DNA of 64,000 bases from the NCBI GenBank assembly GCA_016222815.1, contig JACRQE010000006.1, positions 124,001 to 188,000 on the forward strand, in the 5' to 3' direction. This DNA comes from Candidatus Uhrbacteria bacterium. GTDB taxonomy: Bacteria > Patescibacteriota > Patescibacteriia > 2-12-FULL-60-25. Position numbers and translations under genes: made by a program. Of this stretch, positions 26,993 to 35,142 are shown in pieces. The stretch's first letter is position 1, and each line of letters starts with the position of its first letter. The notes under the pieces were generated by a model. That model saw only the letters and a list, made by a program, of their open reading frames with translations, did no database searches and was not told the origin of the DNA.

Positions 26993-28732
26993 ATGGACGA
27001 ACAAATCCTTAACATATTGACCAAGCAAAAGCTGATGGATGAGAAGGTTTTGGCGTTGGTCAAGGATTTGATGGCCCGCGGGAAAACCCTGGAGCAGGCA
27101 GTAGTGGGCGGGCGTTACGTGAACGACGTGAATTTCGCCAAAGCCAAGGCCGAAGCCATGGCACTGCCGTTCGTGGATCTGACTGAGCGCATCATCCCCA
27201 AAGAGACTTTGGAGCTGGTCCCGCAGGATGCCCGAGAGACGTTCAGCGCCGTTCCGGTCGAGTTTGACGGCAAGACATTACAGATAGCTTTACTTAACCC
27301 GAATGATATAAAAGCCGACGAGGCTCTGCAGTTTTTGGCTTCGGATAAGGGTTGGACCATCAAGTACGTCATTGCACCGACTTCACAGATAAACAGCCTG
27401 CTCAAGAAGATTAAAGGCTTGGGGACCGAGGTTGCGACAGCTTTGGCGCAAGCAAAAGGGAGATTCGAGCATAAGGAAGAGAAGACCGAAGAACTCGGGA
27501 AACTGGAAGAGGTCATACGCGGGGCGCCGGTTTCGCGCATGATTTCGGTCATCATGCGCCACGCGGTGGAAGGCGGTGCTTCGGATATCCACATCGAACC
27601 GATAGGCGACGAATCGCGCGTCAGGTACCGCATCGACGGCGTCTTGAGGACCACCCTGGTACTGCCGATTTACGTCCATCCGGCGCTTGTGTCGCGCGTC
27701 AAAGTGTTGGCCAACCTGAAGATCGACGAGACGCGCATGCCGCAGGACGGACGCATCACGCAGGATGTCGGCGGGCGCAAGATCGACTTCCGTATCTCGA
27801 CATTGCCGGTGGTGGACAACGAGAAAGTCGTGATGCGCGTGCTCGACACTTCGGCTAGCGCGCCGACGTTGGAGAACTTGGGATACCGTAAAGAGCATGT
27901 GGATCTTATCAAGGAACATATTAAGCGGCCGTTCGGTATGCTGCTCGTCACGGGTCCTACCGGATCAGGTAAATCCACCACGCTGTTCGCGGTGCTGACC
28001 AGCCTCAACTCCGAGGGGATCAACATTTCGACGCTGGAAGATCCGGTTGAATACTACGTACCGGGAGTCAACCAATCGCAGATAAAACCGGAGATTGGCT
28101 ACACTTTCGCGTCTGGATTGAGGTCGCTTTTGCGCCAAGACCCGAACGTCATCATGGTCGGCGAGGTCCGCGACCGCGAAACGGCTGAACTGGCTATCCA
28201 TGCCTCGCTTACCGGCCACTTGGTGTTCTCCACGCTCCACACTAATGATGTCTATGGCATCGTGCCGCGCCTGATCGATATGGGAGTCGAGCCTTTCCTG
28301 CTGGCTGCGACGTTGAATTTGGGGATTGCCCAGCGTTTGGCCCGCAGAATCTGTACTTATTGCAAAGCGGCTGAAGAGATCGAGCCGGAAGTTATCGAAA
28401 AGCTAAGGAGAGAAATCAAACTGATTCCGACCAAATATTTCGCGCCGAATTTCACGCCTGACGGACCGTTGGAATTCAAGAAAGGCAGGGGTTGCCCGAG
28501 GTGTGGCGACACCGGTTACCAAGGCCGCATAGCGTGCGCCGAAGTGGTGGAATTTACGGACCAGATGAGGAAGTTGAGCGAAAAAGGTTTCCCCTTAAAA
28601 GAAGTCAGGGACGAGGTCATCCGCCAGCAGGCTTTGACTTTGCGCCAGGATGCGCTGTTGAAAGCCCTTGACGGACATACCACGGTGAGCGAGGTCTACA
28701 GGTTGAGCCAGGAAGTGCAGGAGGATGTCTAA
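26993..28732 (+). CDS. pilB: type IV pilus/T2SS assembly ATPase PilB/GspE
   Basis: GPTGSGKSTTLFAVL; EDPVEYYVPGVNQSQI; RQDPNVIMVGEVRDRETAE. Confidence 0.95.
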   Translation: MDEQILNILTKQKLMDEKVLALVKDLMARGKTLEQAVVGGRYVNDVNFAKAKAEAMALPFVDLTERIIPKETLELVPQDARETFSAVPVEFDGKTLQIALLNPNDIKADEALQFLASDKGWTIKYVIAPTSQINSLLKKIKGLGTEVATALAQAKGRFEHKEEKTEELGKLEEVIRGAPVSRMISVIMRHAVEGGASDIHIEPIGDESRVRYRIDGVLRTTLVLPIYVHPALVSRVKVLANLKIDETRMPQDGRITQDVGGRKIDFRISTLPVVDNEKVVMRVLDTSASAPTLENLGYRKEHVDLIKEHIKRPFGMLLVTGPTGSGKSTTLFAVLTSLNSEGINISTLEDPVEYYVPGVNQSQIKPEIGYTFASGLRSLLRQDPNVIMVGEVRDRETAELAIHASLTGHLVFSTLHTNDVYGIVPRLIDMGVEPFLLAATLNLGIAQRLARRICTYCKAAEEIEPEVIEKLRREIKLIPTKYFAPNFTPDGPLEFKKGRGCPRCGDTGYQGRIACAEVVEFTDQMRKLSEKGFPLKEVRDEVIRQQALTLRQDALLKALDGHTTVSEVYRLSQEVQEDV

Positions 28733-28734
28733 TC

Positions 28735-28758
28735 GTGTAGCATGTAGCTTGTAGCAAA
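28735..28758. repeat. heptamer-periodic array
   Basis: gtgtagc-atgtagc-ttgtagc, right after the pilB stop. Confidence 0.6.
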
Positions 28759-28765
28759 AAAACAT

Positions 28766-29140
28766 ATGGCAAAGCACAAAATACTGATAGTCGAAGATGA
28801 CGGGTTTTTGGCCAGCATCTATGCCCAAAAACTGGAGTTGGCCGGGTATGAAGTCGCGTTCGCGACCAATGGCGAGGATGGGCTTAAGCTGGTGGCCAAG
28901 GATCGTCCGGATTTGGTCCTGTTGGACCTGCTCATGCCGCAGATGGACGGATTCGAGGTGCTGGAGAAGCTGAAAGGCGATCCGGCGACCAAAGACATCA
29001 AGGTCTTGGTCCTGACCAACCTGGGGCAAAAAGAGGACGTGGACCGCTGCCTCAAGCTGGGCGCCGTGGGTTACATCATCAAGGCGCATTCACTGCCGGA
29101 AGAGACGGTCAGGAGGATCCAGGAAATTTTAGGCAGTTAG
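28766..29140 (+). CDS. CheY-like response regulator receiver protein
   Basis: ILIVEDDGFLA, LVLLDLLMPQMDGFEVL, VLTNLG; receiver domain only. Confidence 0.93.
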   Translation: MAKHKILIVEDDGFLASIYAQKLELAGYEVAFATNGEDGLKLVAKDRPDLVLLDLLMPQMDGFEVLEKLKGDPATKDIKVLVLTNLGQKEDVDRCLKLGAVGYIIKAHSLPEETVRRIQEILGS

Positions 29141-29152
29141 CGCAATCACGCC

Positions 29153-30364
29153 ATGCCGACGTTCAAATACCGGGCCAGGTCAGGGGATGGGGCGATTCAG
29201 GCCGGGCTTATCGAAGCCGAGGGGACTGACCATGCGCGCCAGGCTTTGGAGGACCGGGGCATGGAGCTTTTGGCGTTGGAGCCGTATACCAAGATAGAAG
29301 CCGCAAGCCAGGGCGCGTTGGCATTCTTGAACCGCATCACCCCAAAAGACCTGGTCATCGTGACTCGGGCGCTGTCGGTCATGATCTCGGCGGCTGTGCC
29401 GTTGCCCGAGGCAATGCGCAACGTCGCGCGCCAGACCAAGAATCCGAACCTGCAGCGCGTGTTGACCAGCATTTCCAACGAAATAGAGGGCGGCGCGCGC
29501 CTGTCCGACGCGTTCGAACATCATCCCAAGGTTTTCTCCGGCTTTTTCATCAACATGGTCAGGTCGGGCGAGACTTCCGGACAATTGGCCGACGTCTTGG
29601 AATATCTGGCCGAACAACAAGAGAAAGATTTCGATTTGATGAGCAAGCTCAAGGGCGCTTTGATTTATCCGATTTTCATTTTGGTGACCATGGCCATCGT
29701 TGGGTTCGTGATGATGACTTTTGTGGTACCCAAGCTTGTCCAGGTTCTGCAAGAAGCCAATGTCGAACTGCCTATCGCCACAAGGATCCTGATAGGGGTT
29801 TCCGGCATCTTCTCCAATTATTGGTGGCTCATCATAATTTTGACCATAGGTGCCATAGTCGGCGTGCAGTTTTACGTCAGGACGCCGCGCGGCCGGTATT
29901 ATGCGGATTGGATTTTGCTGCATTTGCCCATATTCGGCGGGCTGTTCCGCCAAATCTACGTGGTCAGGTTCTGCCGTTCTTTGGGGACACTGCTCCATGG
30001 AGGAGTCGATTTGGTTGAAGCTTTGGAGATTGTGGCTAATGTCGTGGGGAATGAGTTGTGGCGGAACGCGGTCTACGAGACGATCCGCGAGGTGAATGAC
30101 GGAAATTCGCTGGTCACGGCTTTCCAGCGGCATAAATTCATCCCGACGATGGTCAACCAGATGTTGTCCGTGGGCGAGGGGACGGGCAAGACGCAGGACA
30201 TTCTCCAGCGCATCGCGGCTTTTTATGCGCGGGAGGTCGATAACATAGTGGGGAACTTGACCAAGCTCATCGAGCCGCTGGTGCTGATCATTCTAGGTCT
30301 TGGCGTAGGCATCATGGTCTCGGCTATCATGATACCGTTGTATTCGTTGTCAGGGGCGGCGTAG
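29153..30364 (+). CDS. pilC: type IV pilus inner membrane protein PilC/GspF
   Basis: Duplicated T2SSF domain pattern; GTLLHGGVDLVEAL. Confidence 0.93.
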   Translation: MPTFKYRARSGDGAIQAGLIEAEGTDHARQALEDRGMELLALEPYTKIEAASQGALAFLNRITPKDLVIVTRALSVMISAAVPLPEAMRNVARQTKNPNLQRVLTSISNEIEGGARLSDAFEHHPKVFSGFFINMVRSGETSGQLADVLEYLAEQQEKDFDLMSKLKGALIYPIFILVTMAIVGFVMMTFVVPKLVQVLQEANVELPIATRILIGVSGIFSNYWWLIIILTIGAIVGVQFYVRTPRGRYYADWILLHLPIFGGLFRQIYVVRFCRSLGTLLHGGVDLVEALEIVANVVGNELWRNAVYETIREVNDGNSLVTAFQRHKFIPTMVNQMLSVGEGTGKTQDILQRIAAFYAREVDNIVGNLTKLIEPLVLIILGLGVGIMVSAIMIPLYSLSGAA

Positions 30365-30380
30365 GGAGGGTTGGGGCACA

Positions 30381-30412
30381 ATCGTACTTTGTACCGCGTA
30401 CCTCGTACTTGG
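30381..30412. repeat. heptamer-periodic array
   Basis: tcgtact-ttgtacc-gcgtacc-tcgtact. Confidence 0.75.
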
Positions 30413-30528
30413 CTATATTGATATTTTGCGCTGTGGATAAGTTTCTCCAAAGAATCGCTATCGTGCTATAATTCGGCCATCATTCTTTAATTCCGGCCCG
30501 ATTGGGCCAAATCATTTGTTACAGACCT

Positions 30529-31041
30529 ATGAATAAGAAAAAAGGTTTTACGCTTATCGAACTTTTGGTGGTCATCGCCATCATCGGTTTGTTGGCGACA
30601 TTGGCCGTAGTGGCTTTTGGGAGTGCGCGGACAAAAGCGCGCGACGCAAAACGCGTGGCGGATATCAGGGCAGCGGTTGGAGCAATCGCAACAGCATCCC
30701 AAGATTATCCCAGCTTGAGCCTATGCAAGAATGACAACAGCGCTATCCCGGCCGGTCACTTGGTGCTATCCAGCTTGAAGTTCCGCAACGGAACATGTGC
30801 GGGCGGGTCTGACCTGACTGAAACATATATTAATTTTGCGACCTTGAAGGATCCGCTTGCGGCGAACGTGACCGCTGGTGCATGTGCTGCGAATCCGCCT
30901 GCAGCAGCCTGCGACTACACGATTTATGCTGCTTCGACACCCGCTGCTTTCACGATCGGTTTCGTGACAGAAGCGAACAACGTTCAGGGTTTGAGTGCAT
31001 CGCTGTATCATACGGCAAATCAGGCTGGTTTGGTCAACTAA
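30529..31041 (+). CDS. type IV prepilin
   Basis: [20 protein letters not shown] class III signal. Confidence 0.93.
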   Translation: MNKKKGFTLIELLVVIAIIGLLATLAVVAFGSARTKARDAKRVADIRAAVGAIATASQDYPSLSLCKNDNSAIPAGHLVLSSLKFRNGTCAGGSDLTETYINFATLKDPLAANVTAGACAANPPAAACDYTIYAASTPAAFTIGFVTEANNVQGLSASLYHTANQAGLVN

Positions 31042-31064
31042 TCTCAAACGATCATCTGGAAGCA

Positions 31065-31095
31065 AACGCCCCGGTACGACACGGGGCGTTTTTTG
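31065..31095 (+). terminator. Rho-independent terminator
   Basis: AACGCCCCGGTACGACACGGGGCGTTTTTTG. Confidence 0.85.
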
Positions 31096-31112
31096 TGGTC
31101 GGTGACATCGGG

Positions 31113-31142
31113 TTAGGGCGAATAACCATTCGCCCCTACGGG
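31113..31142. repeat. GGGCGN..CGCCCCTACG palindrome
   Basis: ttagggcgaataaccattcgcccctacg. Confidence 0.6.
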
Positions 31143-31169
31143 AATTTTACGCTATAATGGACTTCAAAT

Positions 31170-31634
31170 ATGAAGCTCCATAAATCGAAAGGTTTCACCA
31201 TCCTTGAACTTCTGGTGGTCATTGCAGTCGTGGGAATATTGGCGGCAGTTGCGATTTATTCGCTCAATATCACGCGATCCATGAGTCGCGACTCAAAGAG
31301 AGTTTCGGATGTGAGCGTGGTGCGGGCGGCGCTGACCCAGTATTGGTTGCAGAAAGCGTCTTATCCGACCAGCGACGCGGTGAATCTGGGCGCGGCCGGT
31401 GCGAACGCGGATGTTTTGGGTGGGAACGGGTTTTCGGCGCGGGAACAGGCCATCGAGCCGATTTTCCTCCAACAGCTGCCTGTGGGGCCGAAGGGCGGGG
31501 AATATTACAGGTACCACGGTTCAGCCGGGGGTTATTCCATGAGTTTCACGACCGAGCGGCAGACAGCCTATGGTCCGGCTGGGACGTATTACGCACATTC
31601 GAGCGGTGTGGATAAGGTGGATCAGGAATACTGA
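31170..31634 (+). CDS. type IV prepilin-like protein
   Basis: KSKGFTILELLVVIAVVG. Confidence 0.9.
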   Translation: MKLHKSKGFTILELLVVIAVVGILAAVAIYSLNITRSMSRDSKRVSDVSVVRAALTQYWLQKASYPTSDAVNLGAAGANADVLGGNGFSAREQAIEPIFLQQLPVGPKGGEYYRYHGSAGGYSMSFTTERQTAYGPAGTYYAHSSGVDKVDQEY

Positions 31635-31637
31635 TTG

Positions 31638-31684
31638 GTAGGGGCGCGGTTGCCGCGCCCAGGGCGGGGAAACCCCGCCCCTAC
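31638..31684. repeat. GTAGGGGCG..CGCCCCTAC palindrome
   Basis: gtaggggcgcggttgccgcgcccagggcggggaaaccccgcccctac. Confidence 0.8.
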
Positions 31685-31689
31685 GATGA

Positions 31690-32484
31690 ATGGAACCAGA
31701 ACGTCTTTTCGGAATAATTTTTGCCGCCGTGTTGGGCGGCATTTTGGGGTCGTTCGTGAATGTCCTGATTTTGCGGTGGCATTCGGGCAAAGGGATTGGC
31801 GGGCGTTCGAGCTGTCCGCAGTGCAAAAAGACGATAAAGGCACGGCATTTGATTCCGGTCTTGTCGTGGCTTTGGCTTAGGGGAAAATGCGCTTATTGCG
31901 GGAAGAAAATCAACAACCAATACGTTCTGGTCGAAGCGGCGGCTTTGGTCTTGGGTATCATCGCGGCCATGCGCTGGGATCCTTTTGCGCAACCCATGTT
32001 TTGGTTTGAATTCCTCCTGTCCGTGGCGCTTATCGTCCCGTTCGTCATGGATTTACGCTGGCAGGAGTTGCCGGTGGAATATCTTATCGGCGTCGGCCTC
32101 GCGGGTTTGGCATTCAGGCTGTTTGGCTTGTGGGGCAGTACGGTTTATCTCACAGGTTTGGGAATCACGACATCAATCTTCGCACTAGTAGCCACAACGG
32201 TTTTTTTCGGCTTGCAGATAATCCTGTCCAAAGGCAAATGGCTCGGGATGGGTGATTTTTATTTCGGCTTGATGATGGCCGGCGTCTTGGGTTGGCCTTT
32301 GGTCGTCGTCGGAGTGTATGCGGCGTACATCTTGGGAGCGGTAGTCGCGACCGTGGGTTTGGCGCTCGGACTGGTCAGGCGAAAATCAAAGCTGCCCTTC
32401 GCGCCGGCTCTCGCGGCAGGTACAATGGTCGCGGTCTGGTTCGGTCCGCAGATTGCGGGTTGGTTGAAGTATGCGTTCATCTAA
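31690..32484 (+). CDS. pilD: prepilin peptidase (PilD, A24)
   Basis: SCPQC..CAYCG Zn motif; FVMDLRWQELP and GMGDFYFGLMM Asp motifs. Confidence 0.93.
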   Translation: MEPERLFGIIFAAVLGGILGSFVNVLILRWHSGKGIGGRSSCPQCKKTIKARHLIPVLSWLWLRGKCAYCGKKINNQYVLVEAAALVLGIIAAMRWDPFAQPMFWFEFLLSVALIVPFVMDLRWQELPVEYLIGVGLAGLAFRLFGLWGSTVYLTGLGITTSIFALVATTVFFGLQIILSKGKWLGMGDFYFGLMMAGVLGWPLVVVGVYAAYILGAVVATVGLALGLVRRKSKLPFAPALAAGTMVAVWFGPQIAGWLKYAFI

Positions 32485-33106
32485 AGCCCAGGGTTTCACC
32501 TTCACGGAAGCGATGATCAGCGTCGCGATTTTAGGCATCATCGCCACGGCGGCCGGATACAGCCTGCGCACTTCCCAATACAGGGACCAGTTGCGCAGTG
32601 CGGGACGGGTCGTGGCTGCTGATTTGAGGTCTTTGCAGGCGCGCGCCATAGCGGGATCGAACATCAAATTCTGCACCATAGCTGGACAAAAAGCCGTGTG
32701 CGAAAATTCATCTGCAGCCTGCACCGATGCCTGCACTGCCGTAGCTCCGGCAGGCGTGGGGATGCGTCTGAACAAGAACGCAACGGCATACGACCTATTC
32801 GCCAAATACGATCCGAACACCACGGATTGGCGCGAGAGCAATGCGGGCGAGATTTTCATGACCCGCGACTTGGTCAGGTCAGGAGCGCTGAACGTGACGA
32901 TAAGCAACCTGCAGGGCATGGTGATGTTCAATACGGTGGATGTCGCGTTTCAGAGGCAGAACGGGAACATGCTCATTGACGTCTGTCCTGTCGGGTGTAC
33001 CAACCAGAATTTCATGAACATAACCCTCACCCACAGTAAATTGCCCACCCAGCCTTTGACGGTCAGCATGAATAAATTGACCGGCCGGATATCGATCGAA
33101 GAATGA
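32471..33106 (+). CDS. prepilin-like protein (FimT/GspH-type)
   Basis: AQGFTFTEAMISVAILG; overlaps the pilD end. Confidence 0.82.
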   Translation: MRSSKAQGFTFTEAMISVAILGIIATAAGYSLRTSQYRDQLRSAGRVVAADLRSLQARAIAGSNIKFCTIAGQKAVCENSSAACTDACTAVAPAGVGMRLNKNATAYDLFAKYDPNTTDWRESNAGEIFMTRDLVRSGALNVTISNLQGMVMFNTVDVAFQRQNGNMLIDVCPVGCTNQNFMNITLTHSKLPTQPLTVSMNKLTGRISIEE

Positions 33107-33107
33107 T

Positions 33108-33701
33108 ATGAGATTGCGCCGCGGACAGACCATGATAGAGATGATATTTGCCATCGGCGTCATCGGCGTAGGTCTTTTGGCGGCCACGACGCTCGTCTTC
33201 TCCAACTTGGCTTTGGCTGACCGCGACAAGAATGAGATTGTGGCCATCAACCTGGCGCGCGAGGGGCTGGAGTTGGCCAAAAACACGCGCGATTCGAACT
33301 GGCTGGCAGGAAATGCTTTTGATACGGGGATGGTGGGCGCTGGCATGGATTACACGGCGACGCCGGTCTGGACCGGTTTGCCCGCGACCTCGATCTACTA
33401 CGATTTTACAGCCAACGATTTCACCAATCCGCGCACCAAAGTCATGATTTCGGATAATGCCGTTACGCCGAATTTCCTGGAGAACTGGAACGTGTTCATC
33501 ACGGGAACGACCTCGACTTTTTCGCGGCTGATGACCTTCAATTGCATCTGCGACGACGGAAGCATCGTGGGTGCGGGGGCGACGTGCGCGACCATCGGAC
33601 GCACCAAAATCGGCATCAGGGTTCAGGCAGATGTCCAGTGGTCGCAGAAAGGGGTGCTCCGAGATACGATAATGTACGACGATCTGTATGACTGGCGTTA
33701 A
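33108..33701 (+). CDS. minor pilin-like protein (PilV/GspI-type)
   Basis: RRGQTMIEMIFAIGVIG. Confidence 0.75.
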   Translation: MRLRRGQTMIEMIFAIGVIGVGLLAATTLVFSNLALADRDKNEIVAINLAREGLELAKNTRDSNWLAGNAFDTGMVGAGMDYTATPVWTGLPATSIYYDFTANDFTNPRTKVMISDNAVTPNFLENWNVFITGTTSTFSRLMTFNCICDDGSIVGAGATCATIGRTKIGIRVQADVQWSQKGVLRDTIMYDDLYDWR

Positions 33702-34263
33702 AATCACGCGACGTCCGGGTTTCACGCTCTTGGAGATGCTCCTCGTGGTCTTGATATTCTCCCTGGCTTCGGCGGCTTTGGCCCAGATATTCGTGAACAT
33801 CACGCGGCTACAGCGAAAGATATCGAACCAAGCCGTATTGAGCCAGGACATGCGATTCGCCACCGAGATGCTGACGCGCGCGGGACGGAACAACTACATC
33901 GATTATACTGCCCAACCGTTGGATAACCGGAGCGACACTTTGACGCTGACCAAGCCGACAGGCGGGAGCATAACCATCACGACAAAAGACAGCGCCACGT
34001 GCAATGACCCGAAAGTGAACAAATGCATCATGTTGAGCATGGATGGTGGGCTTACCTGGAACCCGGTGACTTCGCATCGCGTGGATGTGACCAATTTCGA
34101 CGTTTATGTGAGGCCGCTCTCCAGCCCGTTCACGGACACGTCCATAAACCAACAGCCCATGGTCACGGTCAACATCGGATTGACGTACATGGCGGATAAA
34201 CCAGCTGACCGCGTCTCGTTGCAGACGCAAGCCACGGTCTCGTCGAGGCTATACCAGAGATGA
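33688..34263 (+). CDS. minor pilin-like protein (PilW/GspJ-type)
   Basis: RPGFTLLEMLLVVLIFS. Confidence 0.78.
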   Translation: MTGVKITRRPGFTLLEMLLVVLIFSLASAALAQIFVNITRLQRKISNQAVLSQDMRFATEMLTRAGRNNYIDYTAQPLDNRSDTLTLTKPTGGSITITTKDSATCNDPKVNKCIMLSMDGGLTWNPVTSHRVDVTNFDVYVRPLSSPFTDTSINQQPMVTVNIGLTYMADKPADRVSLQTQATVSSRLYQR

Positions 34264-34264
34264 T

Positions 34265-35104
34265 ATGAGTAAAACGTACCTCGTAGCGCGTACCTCGTAC
34301 CGCGTCCAGAAACGGCCGGGGAATATTTTGCCGTTGGCGGTCATCATGATGCTCATCATCTTGATGGCGGGCATCGGTATCGGCGTCGTGGTCCTGGAGG
34401 GCGCACAGCGCGCCCAGCAAGCGGACCAGGCGGTCGCGGCTTATTACATGGCTGACTCCGGAGTCGAGCGGCAGTTGTACGAAATCAGGAAGAATAACCA
34501 GACGCGGAGCTTTGTGGCGACTTTAGGCGGTGTCTATTTTAACGGCGGGACGTGGCAATCAAGCAGCGGCTTGGAACAGCCGACTTCCAAATCGTTCACC
34601 ACGGTCGCGACTTCCAGTTTCGCGGTGCTCGATCTGTTCGATCCGGATAACCTCATTGCCCCGTTGGGCATCGACAACATGCATCTGACCTGGACAAGCG
34701 ACCCGGCATGCGGCGGGACACCGAGCAGGATTGAGGTGAGTTATGCCTATTGGGACGTGGTCATGGGAGTCCCGCAATTCCCGAGCGACAACCAATTCAG
34801 GGTGGCGAACAAGATCTCTTGCTGTTCTTTGGATGAGCCGCTCGACAGCAATAAAAGATACCGAATCCGCCTCAAAGCCTACGATTGCCCGGCCAAGAAT
34901 GTCTTGGCTACGTTCACGGGCGGCGGGGTGGCCAAGACTTATCCGGGCGACATCACCCTGTCGGCTGAAGGGACTTACGGCAAAGCCACTCAGAAAATCG
35001 CGGTGACCATGCCCAAACTCGATATTTTGTCCGGAGTGTTCGGCTACGTCATTTTCTCCGAATGTACCTTGGTCAAGGGAGCCGGAGGAGTGGTGTGTCC
35101 TTAG
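34265..35104 (+). CDS. PilX-like pilus-associated membrane protein
   Basis: N-terminal TM after RPGNILPLAVIMML; YYMADSGVERQLYEIR. Confidence 0.72.
   Translation: MSKTYLVARTSYRVQKRPGNILPLAVIMMLIILMAGIGIGVVVLEGAQRAQQADQAVAAYYMADSGVERQLYEIRKNNQTRSFVATLGGVYFNGGTWQSSSGLEQPTSKSFTTVATSSFAVLDLFDPDNLIAPLGIDNMHLTWTSDPACGGTPSRIEVSYAYWDVVMGVPQFPSDNQFRVANKISCCSLDEPLDSNKRYRIRLKAYDCPAKNVLATFTGGGVAKTYPGDITLSAEGTYGKATQKIAVTMPKLDILSGVFGYVIFSECTLVKGAGGVVCP
34271..34307. repeat. heptamer-periodic array overlapping the N-terminus of the PilX-like CDS
   Basis: acgtacc-tcgtagc-gcgtacc-tcgtacc-gcgtcca. Confidence 0.8.
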
Positions 35105-35142
35105 GATTTGGCAAGGGAACGAAAGGCCTCTAAACTACCGTC

